The notes beneath the pieces are model-generated. The model searched no databases. It saw nothing but the letters and a program-made list of their open reading frames with translations, and was not told the DNA's origin. This document shows positions 1 through 10,500 of a stretch of DNA of 64,000 nucleotides, in pieces; position 1 is the first letter of the stretch, and each line of letters begins with the position of its first letter. Location: positions 761,501-825,500 of the forward strand of contig JACEVL010000480.1 of assembly GCA_020284085.1 (NCBI GenBank), in the 5' to 3' direction. This DNA is from Aporrectodea caliginosa. Taxonomy: Eukaryota; Annelida; Clitellata; Crassiclitellata; Lumbricidae. Both the position numbers and the translations under genes were made by a program.

Positions 1-31
1 GCAATAATACGTCGTTGTGGGTGTTCTACTA

Positions 32-1170
32 CACGCGGCAATTACAGAAGCACTCTCCAGACTTGATTTGCCCGATTGTATTTTCAACTGGCTTGTCAAG
101 TACCTTGAAGACAGAAGGCATGTGACGAGTTTTGAAGGCCTAATATCCTCTGTTGCGACCATCAACGCCAGCGTGGTCCAGAGATCGGTCCTTGGCCCCC
201 CTGAATACATTACCGGAACGGCGGACCTCCATCCAGTGGACAACCAGAATCGGCTCCCAAAATACGCGGACGACTCATACTTACTTATTGGATCGCGTAA
301 CATCGGAACAGCACAGATTGAGCTCCAGAATATCTCCTCATGGGCTAAAAATAAGAACCTGCATATCAACCATGCCAAGACCCGTGAAATGGTAGTCGTG
401 CGACGCAACATGTCCTCCCTTGCCTCTCAGCCATCAGTCACCGGCGTCAAGAGATCGACGACCATCAAAATCCTCGGCGTAACAATTGGAGAGAAACTGA
501 CAGTTACGGAACATGTTGACAATATTCTGAGTTCCTGTTCCTCATCCATGTACGCCCTTAAAACTCTACGAGGGCGAGGTATGCCAACACAGGCCCTACA
601 CGAGGTAACACGAGCAACAACGATGGCGAGACTGATGTACGCGTCTCCGGCGTGGTGGGGGTTCCTGAGTGGAGGAGATCGTGATCGCTTCGAACGCTTC
701 ACCAATCGACTTAGGCGAGCTGGGTTTCTGCCGCAGGAGGCCCCGACAGTTGAAAGTTTGGCTAACCGAGCTGACGACGCGCTGTTTAAGGCCATAATAA
801 GCCAACCTAAACACGTTCTACGTCGAATGTGCCACGAGCGACAGGAGAGCCGATACAATCTGCGACTCAGGCCCCACCCCTTTGCCCTGCCAGCCAAGGA
901 TAGCAAGAACTTTTACCACGCCAGATGTTCAAAGACATTTACTAGCAGCTGTCTGAATCCTCGTTTAGCCTCACTCCCAATATTATAATCTAATCCAATT
1001 TGCCCCATTAGAACTATACCAATTATAGCGCTGAACAGTGCATTATCTGGACCTAAAGCTATTATAATAGTACTATAGTCTCTAATACTATAACTGCATA
1101 ATCATGCATTGATGTTACTTGTTGCGTCTTGACAGCAAGTTATGAAATAAACGAAAATACAATACAATAC
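32..1170 (+). mobile_element. 5'-truncated LINE, reverse transcriptase C-terminal half
   Basis: A frame open to 988 encodes the second half of a non-LTR retrotransposon reverse transcriptase. The finger/palm junction comes first, then a degraded GxPQGSxLGP-like segment (VVQRSVLGP), the catalytic YADD box near residue 84, and the thumb and C-terminal tail. Endonuclease and N-terminal RT motifs are missing, the usual result of incomplete target-primed reverse transcription. The frame ends at 988 and an A-rich 3' region ends in an (ATACA)n tail at about 1156-1170. A minus-strand relative lies at 11903-12725 and 3' fragments at 22440 and 46680. It resembles CR1/Daphne-type elements, but the clade is not certain. 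It is a relic. Confidence 0.8.
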
Positions 1171-1287
1171 TATTACCTCATTGGCTGTGAAAGACTCTGT
1201 TTTATATATAAGAGGCAATAATACATCGCTGTGGGGGTTCTACTATTACCTGGTCGGCTGTGGAAGACTCCGTTTTATATATAAGAG
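1171..1287. repeat. Tandem repeat (about 70-bp unit) interrupted by the LINE
   Basis: The block from TATTACCTCATTGGC to the next TATTACCTGGTCGGC repeats with a few mismatches, including TTTTATATATAAGAGGC twice. The window's first 31 bases (GCAATAATACGTCG...) match 1214-1244, so the LINE at 32-1170 landed inside this tandem repeat. Confidence 0.6.
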
Positions 1288-1873
1288 GCAGAAGTCGATA
1301 ATCGTTTTGTCAATAATGAAAACCGATAATCGTTTTCGAAACCGATAATCGGATTTCCGATTATCGTTTAACATCCCTAGTATTAAGCTGATGGCGTTGG
1401 GTAATTCCCTTTTTTAGAGGGTTAGGTTGATGATGATCGGTTATCCCACTGTACTGAAGTATAGGCTGATGACAATGAAAAGTTTCTCGTATGGAAGCTG
1501 AACATCGTTTGGGAGACTTAACACTTTAACAATGAGCTGCATTTGTTTCCCAGTCGCTTTTATTACACTCACGTCATTAAAGTGTTAATCTATTCTAATA
1601 TAATGATTTCTCTAGCACTGCTTTAAATGAAACCGTTTGCAAGAATTGCAATCTTTTGGAGAAGTTCAGTTAAAATCTGATCAGTCAGAGGAACCAAAGT
1701 CAGAGATTTTGACGAGGTTGTAACTTCTAGGTGGTGCAGGTTTGCCTTTTCTAATTTAATGGTCTGAATGAAGGAATGAGTGAATGATTATTGACTGACT
1801 GAGTTTAACTGGTGTTGGTTGATTCTGACAGATGATTTGATTTGTTGATTGACTGGTTTTGATTGTTTGATAG
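1288..1873. other. No gene recognised (probable intron)
   Basis: AT-rich sequence. It includes a short run of GATAATCG repeats near 1295-1370. No convincing exon was seen. It is probably the intron upstream of the first FIRRM exon visible here. Confidence 0.4.
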
Positions 1874-2047
1874 GCAGAGCTTGTGTCTAACGCGGCCAGT
1901 CTTGAGGCCCTGAGCATCCTTCCATTGGACGTTTCATCGCCCATGGTCAGTCGCACAATTACTGACCGAGCAAGTGACCACTTTGGCAAAGCAGTGGCAC
2001 AGTGGACGTCAGGCGGTCTGAAAACCGTTGGAGATGCACAAGCATTG
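1874..2047 (+). CDS. FIRRM: FIRRM exon a
   Basis: Fifty-eight codons, beginning AELVSNAASLEAL and ending GDAQAL before the donor TTG|GTAATC. The acceptor at 1872-1873 is chosen because it gives phase 0 like all later introns; the CAG at 1875-1877 is an alternative. Confidence 0.7.
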
Positions 2048-5000
2048 GTAATCTTATCAGACCTCGGACGTATATCTTGACTCTCTAGGGATTTTATCTT
2101 ATCAATTCACCTCATAGATTTCTTTTATCTTATGTAATATATGTATGTATGTATGTATGTATGTATATTCATTTATTTCATAAACAACAGGCAAAACACT
2201 GTAGGTGAACATTAACAGTTGACAGTAAGGCTACTTATGGATGGATTAACTAGTGCATGTTTTTATACAACATTCTTGGGATAAAGTTCATCGAGTCTTT
2301 ATCGGGGATGGTGAAATTGTGTGCCCCTTTGTCGGAAGTTATATAATGGTTCTCTCTGCGTTGGACAGAGGCCACGAAGAACGTGAAGCTCATTGCTCTG
2401 GACAGCTCTGAACAGAGCGTCGTCGTCTGCCGCTTGTGCTAACTTTTGACTATTACCTTTTCAGCTGCTGGATCTACAGACCCTGCACAACGTTTGTCAG
2501 TCTTCCGTTGTCGTTGACGACTTCTTTGGTGCGGAACAGCGGTCACGCTTGGTTGCCCAGTGCTTGGGTCTTCTGTCAGTGCTGCCACCTAGTGGCAAGA
2601 CGAACAGACATCGACGTCTGCTGGACGCAATCACGTCGTCCGTGTTTTACTTCCTGTCGCATCTGGCAGCGAATCTTAGCAACAGATCAGTTGTACAGGT
2701 CGTGAATAATATTAGACAACATTTTATTTGTTTAATCTATTTGTCTATTGTTTATTTATTTATCTATTTATATTTCAGCAACTGTCATTTTATATTTTAA
2801 TTACTAGGTGTGACTTGAATATGTTTTATTTATATATTTTTTGTTTATTATTTTATTTTCTATTTAATAGTTGCTAGTTTATGTTTAATTTAAAAATTGT
2901 ATATGAATTTATCTCTTGGCATTTTTGTGTGTTAATTGATGGTGGTTTATGCTTTAACTGCTGTTGATTTGTGTTTTAAATATGACTTGTTTATAATTGC
3001 AATTGTTAGTGTGTTTCTACTGTTGCTGCTTTATAGTTTCAATGTTTGTTAATGCAATATGTTAACATTTTATGTATGTATGTATGTATGTATGAGCACT
3101 TGTTATAGTGCCCGTTCAAGATTTCTACTCAGAGGCGCTCCCGATTACAGCGCGGACACTGAATCGGAGTTTCACGCCGAAGCGCATGAGCAATTGTGAG
3201 TGAAGGACTTGCCCAGGGTCCCTTGAGGTGGATTCGAACCCGCAACCCTCTGGCTGCAAGGCACCGAACATACCCCTACACCACCGCGCCCCACAAATTA
3301 TACATTTTAAGTCCTGGTTGTTATTTCAAATTAAAACTGAACATAGTTAAAACTGTTAACATAGCCTGTTCTTAAAGTTTCTAGTTTATATTTAACTCTT
3401 GTTGTTTTTTCGTTTTTAGATCTTGAACTTCTGTGACGTTGTTGCATCGCCGGATTGTAAAGACATCGTTAAGCTTTCAGTTCTTGAAGTTTTAGGAGCT
3501 TTTGCAACAAAGACTTTTGGCCCGGACAGTGATGTAAGTTATGAATTATTATTATTACTATTATGCATTTTTAAGCACCACTGTCTAATGACCTGTATCA
3601 GTCGATGGCTTTGAGCAATTGTGAGTGAAGTCGAACCCATACTCTCGTCATTGCAATTGGCTACTGTGTTCCTATGTTAATGGTGTGTTCCACATTGGAT
3701 ATCTCTCGGCTGAATTTGTCACTGCTAGGGAATGTGCTGCCTGCCTATTGCAGTCTATCTTGTTTGCCTGAATGTAGAATTCTTCCAAGAGAATCTGCCT
3801 ACCTACGTATGGGAGATTTCTTGCACTGTTTTTGGTTTGACAGTCGGGAGAAATCTTCACTTCACAATCCAAGGCGTACTGGTTCCTGCTGCACACATTT
3901 CCGCAATGCAATGTCATGCTTTTTCAATGGTTGGGCCATCATCGTCCTTCAAAATATGCATGTTTTGTTTGGCCAGGGCCCCACAAAAACCTTTCAACAA
4001 CACTTGAAAGCCGTTCTGTTTAGCCAGGATTTGAATGGGATTGCATCTGAGAAGACATCTGAAAGGGGTGCTATATAAATGCTCTGAGTGAGTGAGTGAA
4101 TTCATATATAACTGAAATTGTTATTATAACGTAGATATTGACCTTAGTGACATTTAATCGCCTAATTAATCACCAGTAGTTTAGAAAAATACACTGTGGA
4201 TGGTATCCGATTGGTAATGCAGACAGAAGTGTTCAGCCCCTCCTGAAACAGTTGCTGTGTAGGGACATTGAGTAAGGTCTTCACTCGCGATAGCTAAGTG
4301 CCATCGAATGATGCGTGGTCAGTGGCACTTAGTAAATGCTTAATAATCAGTAATGATAATAATTCAGTTTTACATCAAAAGACCTTAAGTGACAACTGAT
4401 GCAAGTTGACATTCCTGACTTTAATATAGCTTTGCTGTTAACGTTGTTGATACTCATTTGACACTGACAACATTTGACGTCGAAATTGTTGACACTGACA
4501 TCGACCTTGCTGACGTCGACACTTTCTTTTCTTTTCGTCAGCAATGTCAGATCCTCCGTCTGATTCCAAAGCTGTTTTCCCGTCTCCTAGGCGACACGGA
4601 CATTGTCGCACACCAGTTGGCGATGGAAGTATTTGAGAACTTCGCTCAGAAGACAAGTCACGAGTCTCTCGTTCCTGACAGCATCAATGACAACGAACAG
4701 TTACGACAGAAATTCATCTCCCTTATCAAGCAGGTCAGTTAAGTAAAACTATGGTATCTAGTCTAATCTAGGTAACTTTATAGCTAATCTAATCTAATAG
4801 ACTCATATAGCTAATCTAATCTACTCACTCCTATAGCTAATCTAATCTAGTGAATTCTATTGTGTCAAGATCATGAAGTCTAAGACATAAGTCGATGGTT
4901 GCTTAGAGTGACTTTGCAATCAAATCGTAATCATCCATTGGAAAAGCAAAGTCAAAACCTGATGGATCCAGGAAACCTGATGCTTAGTTGCACTTTGATG

Positions 5001-6818
5001 GAGGTGCTACTTAAATTTAACGAATTAATTACTTAATTAACTAATCAATTTAACGAATGAATAAATGAACTTCGTGCCATACAATCTACTGTTTAGGTGG
5101 CTGTTTGGTTTTGCTGATATGATGCTGACAAATTGATCTTACTTACCTCTTCTACGGAACAGAGATCGTACAATGTTACTTTTCTGTCGTGGTAGGATTT
5201 GAAATTAGGGTGGCTTTGAATTGTAAAGAAGAGATGGGTAGTAATGGTTTCTGTAGTTTTCATTCGGTTACAATGGTAGAGAAAGATTGTTGTTAAAGTT
5301 GTCATGGTTTCTGTATCATTGAGGATTATGTTTCTGTAGCGAGCGAGCGGGTTTCAGCGAGGAAGCGTGGATGTGGAAAGTGTGAGGCTGCTCGGAGAGG
5401 CGGTCGACAGGTGGTGTCTGGTTGCTGCAGAAGACCTCTGGAACCAAGAATCTAACATTCCTGCTGAGTCCAGCGATTCCAGTCAGGACAAAGAAATCAG
5501 AGTAAGTAGTCATACTTTGTGCCTTAGAGAGGTTCAGAGAGGTGCTATATAAATATTTAATGCATGCATCATCTATACATACGTGTATATATATATGCAT
5601 ATATATATAACTTTCATGCATACTGTACGTGCTTACATGCACATATATATTGCATGTATATATATACATTAGGGCTGCGGATTTTAACGATTAATTAATC
5701 GATTAATCGCTAAAAATTTTAATCGATTAATTTTCGATTAATTATTTTACTTTTTTATGACGTCAACCGACCTATTTCCGGAATAAACAAGATGGCGAAC
5801 AGTGATAATGTGAAACATTTGAGTGGAAAATTAAGCGATCATGTTGCATTTATGGTAAATGCTGATAGAAATGTCAAAGTTGGCGAAATTATTTTTGTAG
5901 ATAGAAGTTAGTTACTACTAACTACATTTCTCAGTTTGGCAATTTGAACTTTAGCTTGTCGAATGATTGAATGATTTTGCAGTGTATACAGTCTAAACAG
6001 TTTTTGCGCTTTATGTAACATGGACCAAATTAATCGAATTTAATCGATTAATCTCGATTAAATTTAGGCGATTAATCGATTAAAATTATTTTAGTCAGCA
6101 CCAGCCCTAATATACATACATATATATATATGCATATACATATGCATGTATATATGCATATGTATTGGGCTGGTACTGATTTAAACAAATTAATCTTCAA
6201 AATTTAACTTCCGCTGCATGACGGAGGCAACGGGCGAACCCCCCCGCAAGACGATTCATCTCTTCCAGCGTTTGTCATTTTGCACACATCGTTTTAACGC
6301 CATGGCATTTCGGGGCTCTTTTGAGCAGCACGTTGGGGATGAGAACCTGTAACCCAGTTTTAGTTTCTTACGAGTCATGGATTCTTTCTACCAGTTGGGC
6401 GAAAAAAATAATAATAACCTGACGAATAGTTGCAGTTCCAGATGTTTCTCTTTTAATTAATATTTAAGTCACTGAGGGATCATATGTATCTTGGGGCATA
6501 AAAAAATAGTATTTACGTGTGCACGCAAGCCTGTTGCTGTTTGTTTATGATGGGATTGTTTGAAAATGGGTTGCTTTCTTTCAGCCTCCGGTTTTCAAGC
6601 GGTTGAGGGTTGCAGAGGAAAGTGATTCCACTGAAAAGGTCTGCTTATTATACAGTCGTGCAGTTTACATCTGAAGCTCCTTATAATGAGGCCATATTCT
6701 CATGAGGTCATGTTAAATTGAGTTTCATGGTATTATGAGGTAATGTTAAGGTCTCTGGCCTTAAGACTGTATTGTTCAACTGAGACATTCTTGAAGGGGT
6801 GCTATATAAAATTACTGT

Positions 6819-6870
<52 letters not shown>

Positions 6871-8064
6871 TTAATAATGTTACATCAAGGTCAATACAAT
6901 GAGGTTATGTTGCAATGAGGTCATGTTACATTGAGATCATGACATGAGGAAGTCATTACAATAAAGTCATGTTATCTTGAGGTCTTTGGGTGTGAATGCA
7001 CCCAGAAGAATTCGGACCTACTGTACAATAAATTTGCAAATGTCCTATATATATAAGACAAGCTACATGCACAAATTTTTGAACATGTAAGCAGTAAGGT
7101 TCCACAACTATGTCAGTCACCGTCACGTGAGTTTCAAATACTTATTCTAACCACGTCACCCTTGACAAGAAAACAATTTTTGTTCTCCAAAAATGCGCTA
7201 AAACTCGCCTATGGCAATGTAGAATATAAAAAATTTTCCCGGTAACCCATGCATCCAGAGACAAAAGCAAAAGGGGGGGCGCCTATGTTGTTCGTAATGG
7301 GACATGCAGCACTATATAAGCTAAGGTGTTTTGGGTGCTTAGCAGCCTGTTGAGTTCAAGGTCTGCGAGACCCACAGAAACCGAATTAGCATAATCAAGG
7401 CGAGAGGAGACAAGGGAACAGACTATGGTTTGCAACATATTCTTAGTCAGAGCCGACGACCTGATGTGACGTATTGTCCTGATGTGATAGATACAACCAG
7501 TTCCTGTTACATTGAGGTCATGGTTCGAGGTCATGTTGCGATGAAGTCATGTTATAATGAGGTCACATTATAATGAGGTCATGTTATAATGGGATCATGT
7601 TACAGTGAGGTCATGTTTTAATGCGGGTTACTCATTTGCTCTAGGCTGGCTGTTTTGCTGTCTTTGACTTCGCTTGAATTTGCGTGGATTTTGGCATGCT
7701 TACCAATTTGGCGGTTGTCACCTAGAGCATTGTTAGAGTGGTGCTATATAGTATATAAGCTTATTAGATTAGTCATGTTGTGCTTAGATTGCATGGATAA
7801 ATTAATTATGGAATCTGCAGCTGGATTTTGTATAATTTCTGTTATACCAAAGCATTAATTAGGGCAGTTTACAAGTTCATTGTTCGATTGCAGGAGATGG
7901 AAGAGCAGGAGGAGGCAAGGAAAGAACCATCTCTCCAACAGACCCTGGACCAGCTGGAATCAACTATCAGTGCCCTTGAGGATATAAGTCAGAGGCAGCC
8001 TCTACCTGAATGGGGTGTTAGCCAACTATCGGATATTAAGAGGCGTCTTGGAGCATTTGTCTAA
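1874..8064 (+). CDS. FIRRM: FIRRM/C1orf112 homologue, C-terminal exons
   Basis: Seven exons (1874-2047, 2465-2698, 3420-3533, 4542-4733, 5358-5501, 6585-6638, 7894-8064) give about 360 C-terminal residues ending in TAA. The 5' exons lie outside the window. Landmarks that match my memory of vertebrate C1orf112 are HQLAMEVFENFAQKTSHE, a basic PPVFKRLRVAEE stretch, and a final helix with PEW before the stop. The family (DUF4487) partners the AAA ATPase FIGNL1 in the nucleus, where the complex removes RAD51/DMC1 filaments during recombination and crosslink repair. Human FIRRM is about 850 residues, so this is roughly its last 40%. Every intron is phase 0 with GT-AG ends. No stops or shifts were seen, so the gene looks functional. 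The family call rests on recalled motifs, not an alignment. Confidence 0.78.
2465..2698 (+). CDS. FIRRM: FIRRM exon b
   Basis: Seventy-eight codons between TTTTCAG and the donor CAG|GTCGTG. The exon reads LLDLQTLHNVCQ to NRSVVQ, a helical-repeat style sequence. Phase 0 at both ends. Confidence 0.75.
2699..3419 (+). other. FIRRM intron with SINE
   Basis: An AT-rich intron with polythymidine runs before the TTTTTAG acceptor. It contains the minus-strand SINE annotated separately. Confidence 0.6.
3074..3292 (-). mobile_element. tRNA-derived SINE
   Basis: On the minus strand the head resembles a tRNA. An A-box-like GGTGGTGTAGGGGTATG is followed about 35 bases later by the B box GGTTCGAATCC. Behind it come a body (CAAGTCCTTCACTCACAAT) and a 3' part (GAGCGCCTCTGAGTAGAAAT, then GGGCACTATAACAAGTGCTC) ending in (ATAC)n. 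The 3' part is shared with LINE ends elsewhere in the window. It is not a functional tRNA gene, because the cloverleaf does not close. Confidence 0.75.
3420..3533 (+). CDS. FIRRM: FIRRM exon c
   Basis: Thirty-eight codons, from ILNFCDVVASPDCKD to FGPDSD. The donor is GAT|GTAAGT and the acceptor TTTTTAG. Phase 0. Confidence 0.75.
3670..4105 (+). mobile_element. LINE 3'-end fragment in FIRRM intron
   Basis: A degraded frame ends in a LINE-like C-terminus (TKTFQQHLKAVLFSQDL). It is followed by the recurring GGGGTGCTATATAAATGCTC 3' motif and a (GAGT)n tail. There are frame breaks throughout. Confidence 0.55.
4106..4541 (+). other. FIRRM intron, no other gene seen
   Basis: AT-rich intronic sequence with loosely repeated TTGACATCGAC-like words before the acceptor. 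No exon was recognised. Confidence 0.5.
4542..4733 (+). CDS. FIRRM: FIRRM exon d (most diagnostic)
   Basis: Sixty-four codons, from QCQILRLIPKLFSRLL to SLIKQ with donor CAG|GTCAGT. It contains HQLAMEVFENFAQKTSHE and LVPDSIND, the segment closest to the human protein as I recall it. A second acceptor nine bases downstream would shorten it by three codons in frame. Confidence 0.8.
4734..5357 (+). other. FIRRM intron with CTAATCTAATCTA repeats
   Basis: Contains an imperfect TAGCTAATCTAATC repeat at about 4755-4855. Otherwise unremarkable AT-rich intron. Confidence 0.5.
5358..5501 (+). CDS. FIRRM: FIRRM exon e
   Basis: Forty-eight codons, from RGSVDVESVRLLGEAV to DKEIR. The acceptor is GTTTCAG and the donor AGA|GTAAGT. 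Phase 0. Confidence 0.72.
5670..6109. mobile_element. hAT-like MITE with TTAATCGATTAATCG subterminal repeats
   Basis: Ends are TAGGGCTGCGG and CCAGCCCTA, flanked by perfect 8-bp duplications ATATACAT (5662-5669 and 6110-6117). Subterminal palindromic ATTAATCGATTAATC words occur at both ends. It is 440 bp, carries no transposase, and sits in a FIRRM intron. The 8-bp duplication and TAGGGCTG ends point to the hAT superfamily. Confidence 0.85.
6585..6638 (+). CDS. FIRRM: FIRRM exon f (18 codons)
   Basis: A micro-exon reading PPVFKRLRVAEESDSTEK between TTTCTTTCAG and AAG|GTCTGC. Phase 0. The basic cluster matches the position of a basic PYAKRAR-like motif I recall in the human protein. Confidence 0.7.
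6678..7000. repeat. Minisatellite based on TGAGGTCATGTTA, split by (AAT)n
   Basis: Imperfect 16-20-bp units (TGAGGTCATGTTATAA) recur from about 6688 to 6985 and again at 7505-7622. An (AAT)n run lies at 6818-6872. A LINE 3' motif (GGGGTGCTATATAAAATTAC) precedes the AAT run. Confidence 0.65.
7283..7534 (-). mobile_element. LINE RT remnant in FIRRM intron
   Basis: The minus frame reads LVSSRLDYANSVSVGL and RLLSTQNTLAYIV. This is the thumb-region signature of CR1/L2-type reverse transcriptases (SRLDYCNSLLYGLP..QN..AR). It is short, decayed and non-functional. Confidence 0.6.
7505..7622. repeat. Second block of the GAGGTCATG minisatellite
   Basis: About six imperfect copies of (A)TGAGGTCATGTTATAA. 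The same unit occurs at 6678-7000, so the LINE remnant probably interrupted one array. Confidence 0.6.
7894..8064 (+). CDS. FIRRM: FIRRM terminal coding exon
   Basis: Fifty-six codons plus TAA, after the acceptor GATTGCAG. The acidic start EMEEQEEARKEPSLQQ leads into a long amphipathic helix with QPLPEWGVSQLSDIKRRL near the end. This parallels the human C-terminal helix with its APAW motif. No AATAAA was noticed in the following few hundred bases. Confidence 0.78.
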   Translation, partial: EMEEQEEARKEPSLQQTLDQLESTISALEDISQRQPLPEWGVSQLSDIKRRLGAFV

Positions 8065-8530
8065 GGCTCTTGTTTACAGTTCTTCGGGTTCTGATTCGTC
8101 CAAATCTGCTCTTGTTACAGTTCTTGAGAGTTGTCGTGTGTTGATTTACGACATTTCTTTGGATTTGAAGTTTAGAACAATTGACAGTTTCTGCAAGTCG
8201 TTTAATTTAATTCGTTGAATTAGGAATGTTGAATTTCCTATACCTTTCATGTATGGATGAATGTTACTTGACTAAAAGACTGCAGTCTGTTGTAAGAAGC
8301 AGCCATGTAGTGATAGTCTACCATCAAAGGCTGCCCTCTTTCTCCTGTGATAATCAAAGCCCGCCTATCTCGGTTTGATCATCTTTGCATCTGTTAGACA
8401 CGGGGGTGCTTCTATGCCATTGACAGATTTCTTTAACACTAACAGGATGGGCTAACAGTGACTGACCGGAAACAATGCAGCTCGTCGTTAAAGTGTTGTT
8501 GGCACAATGTTAAGGTCTAGAAACAGTGTG
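8065..8530 (+). other. FIRRM 3' UTR and flank, nothing else seen
   Basis: Presumed 3' untranslated region and downstream flank. No further gene or element was recognised. Confidence 0.4.
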
Positions 8531-8534
8531 CACT

Positions 8535-8840
8535 ATACATATACATACATGATATAATTATACATACATAATATATGTACATACATAATATATGTACATA
8601 CATAATATATGTACATCATGTATGTATATACATACATGTGTACATACTTGATACATATATATATACATACATGATGTACACATGTGCATAGATGATGCAT
8701 GTGCATGTATATACATACATGACATACCTGATATATACATACATGATGTACACATGGTACATCATGTATGTATATATCATGTATGCATATATATATATAC
8801 ATACATGATATATATACATACATGATATATACATACTTAA
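8535..8840. repeat. TACATACATGATATA low-complexity array
   Basis: Interrupted tandem TATACATACATGATG-type units over about 300 bp. Long Tyr/Cys/Met frames here are artefacts of the repeat. Confidence 0.85.
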
Positions 8841-9039
8841 AGCATACAGAGGTGGGGTTATCAGTATGCCGCCCTTAATAGGTCAAAGTTTTTTGCTGCC
8901 CATAATATTTATGTTTCTAAGGTTTATGTTTACCTATTGTTTGGCTTGCAATTTTAAATTTACACATAATGTTCATTCTTTACGTTTTGTCACCTGTCAT
9001 CCGATCAACTTTGTTTGTTCCTATAGTAAATTCAACACT

Positions 9040-9165
9040 GCATGCATGTATATATATACATGTATATTATATATATATACATATATATATACATGTATAT
9101 ATACATATATATTATATATATATATATATACATATATATATACATGTATATATATATATGCACAG
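9040..9165. repeat. (TATA)n/(CATG) microsatellite
   Basis: An alternating TATATACATGTATA array. Frames on both strands are spurious. Confidence 0.85.
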
Positions 9166-9189
9166 TTGCACACAGATGTGCATATACTT

Positions 9190-9520
9190 ACATGTGTACA
9201 AACAAAAGTGGGATCGAGCAGAAAAGACCACCGCAAAAGTTACCTACTTTTGGTCCATTTCCTCCCTTTGTCCGCACGTGACGCTGCAGACATCCGCACT
9301 CCTACGGAGGCTTACTAATGGTGATCCTGTCTGCCATCAGACCGATGTTGGGATTAGTACTGCTGTACGTGAAGATGTACCAACTTTTATATGCGGACGT
9401 CCGCATTGGGCATAAACCCTTGTCCGTGGTCCGCATTTGATGTTGCGGACGTCCGTAATGGACAGCTCAGCATACATGCATGAAGGCTCCCGAGTTATTT
9501 CGACTATCTGAACTCTGACC
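9190..9520. repeat. Region rich in GCGGACGTCCGC palindromes
   Basis: TGCGGACGTCCGCA at about 9393 and GCGGACGTCCG at about 9443, plus related ATCCGCAC words. This looks like the subterminal repeats of a DNA transposon, but I could not fix the ends. Confidence 0.35.
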
Positions 9521-10262
9521 CCTTCTTGTTCTCGGTCCAACCTCTTCGTTCAACCCGTTCATCTTCCACCCTCACACTGCTCCGCCCTTCCATCACCTCA
9601 TCGCTTAAATTTGCAAATCGTTCCATAGCCATAGCTGTCCCGCCTCTTTGGAACAAACTCCCGCCTGTGCTACGACAAATATCCGATCCATCCTATGAAC
9701 TTACCAAAACCTCTCCTCTTGCTATCTCTCCACAGGCAGTGTTTAATCTAGACGTCTCTGGGGGAAAGTTCCCCCCCCAGGATCGAGTTTTCCCCCAGAA
9801 AAATGGAAGAGATAAAAATTTTGACACATTTATAGTCTAACATTTGTTAGAAAACACCCGTTACTACCCCCTCGAAAATTTTCTTGGAAAATACTCGTTA
9901 CTACCCCCCCGGTCGTCAACTTTTGGAATATGTTGGATATTCGGGCACCCCCCGAGAACCCTGGATTCCCCCCGACAGCAAGGGGACTAGATTAAACACT
10001 GCTCCACAGGTCTTCCACTCAAAACTGAAAACACTGCTTTTTCACAAATCCTATCCCGATTCCTTCTTTTCCCCTCACCTTCCTCGCCATTTCAACTCTA
10101 AGCATCATCCACCTTAGCCGTCTGACTGTCTGCCTGCCTGACTCTCTGGATTTTGACCCCTGCCTATCGATTCTGTTTTGGTTAAGCGCCTGTGAATAAG
10201 CTGGTTCCCGCGACTTCGCTTTTGTGGGCGCTGTAGAAATATCGAGTTTACGATTACGATTA
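9511..10262 (+). mobile_element. LINE C-terminal fragment with nested MITE
   Basis: The RT C-terminal tail (PPLWNKLPPVLRQISDPSYE) is open up to 9736. It resumes after an insertion as VFHSKLKTLLFHKSYPDS and is followed by a 3' UTR (GAATAAGCTGGTTCCCGCG) and a (GATTAC)n tail. A better copy without the insertion lies at 26400-27275 and shows the original junction. Confidence 0.75.
9737..10001. mobile_element. MITE, CAGTGTTTAATCTAG termini
   Basis: Fifteen-bp perfect inverted repeats (CAGTGTTTAATCTAG / CTAGATTAAACACTG) are flanked by a 9-bp duplication CTCCACAGG (9728-9736, 10002-10010). The uninterrupted LINE copy at 26400-27275 confirms the empty site. The interior has many C/G runs. A truncated second copy lies at 17587-17829. 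Confidence 0.85.
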
Positions 10263-10500
10263 ATCCATCCGATCCTCTGCCTTCAACGCTTTCTCGTCCT
10301 CGGCGAAATCCGTCTTAGCAGCTGCTATGCCTCCTCTGTCTCTGGTCTCTCTGGCAACCGGACTCGGACCTCCACTGGACCGATTTTTAACAACCTCTGA
10401 TACGACCAGCGCTTTTGAATAAGCTGGTGCCCTGTGCTCAGCTTTAGAATAGCGCTTTAGAAATTTGAGATTACGACAATCGTAATGTACTCTATTTTGG
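10263..10500 (+). mobile_element. LINE 3'-UTR fragment
   Basis: Repeats the 3' end seen just upstream (GAATAAGCTGGTGCCCTGTG ... GATTACGAC) with divergence. Non-coding relic. Confidence 0.45.

Noticed and set aside
3190..3292. Functional tRNA gene on the minus strand
   Set aside because: Same reasoning: tRNA-like head of a SINE with a LINE-like tail.
8533..9281. Several Tyr/Cys/Ile-rich frames on both strands
   Set aside because: (TATA)n and (TACATACATG)n repeats.
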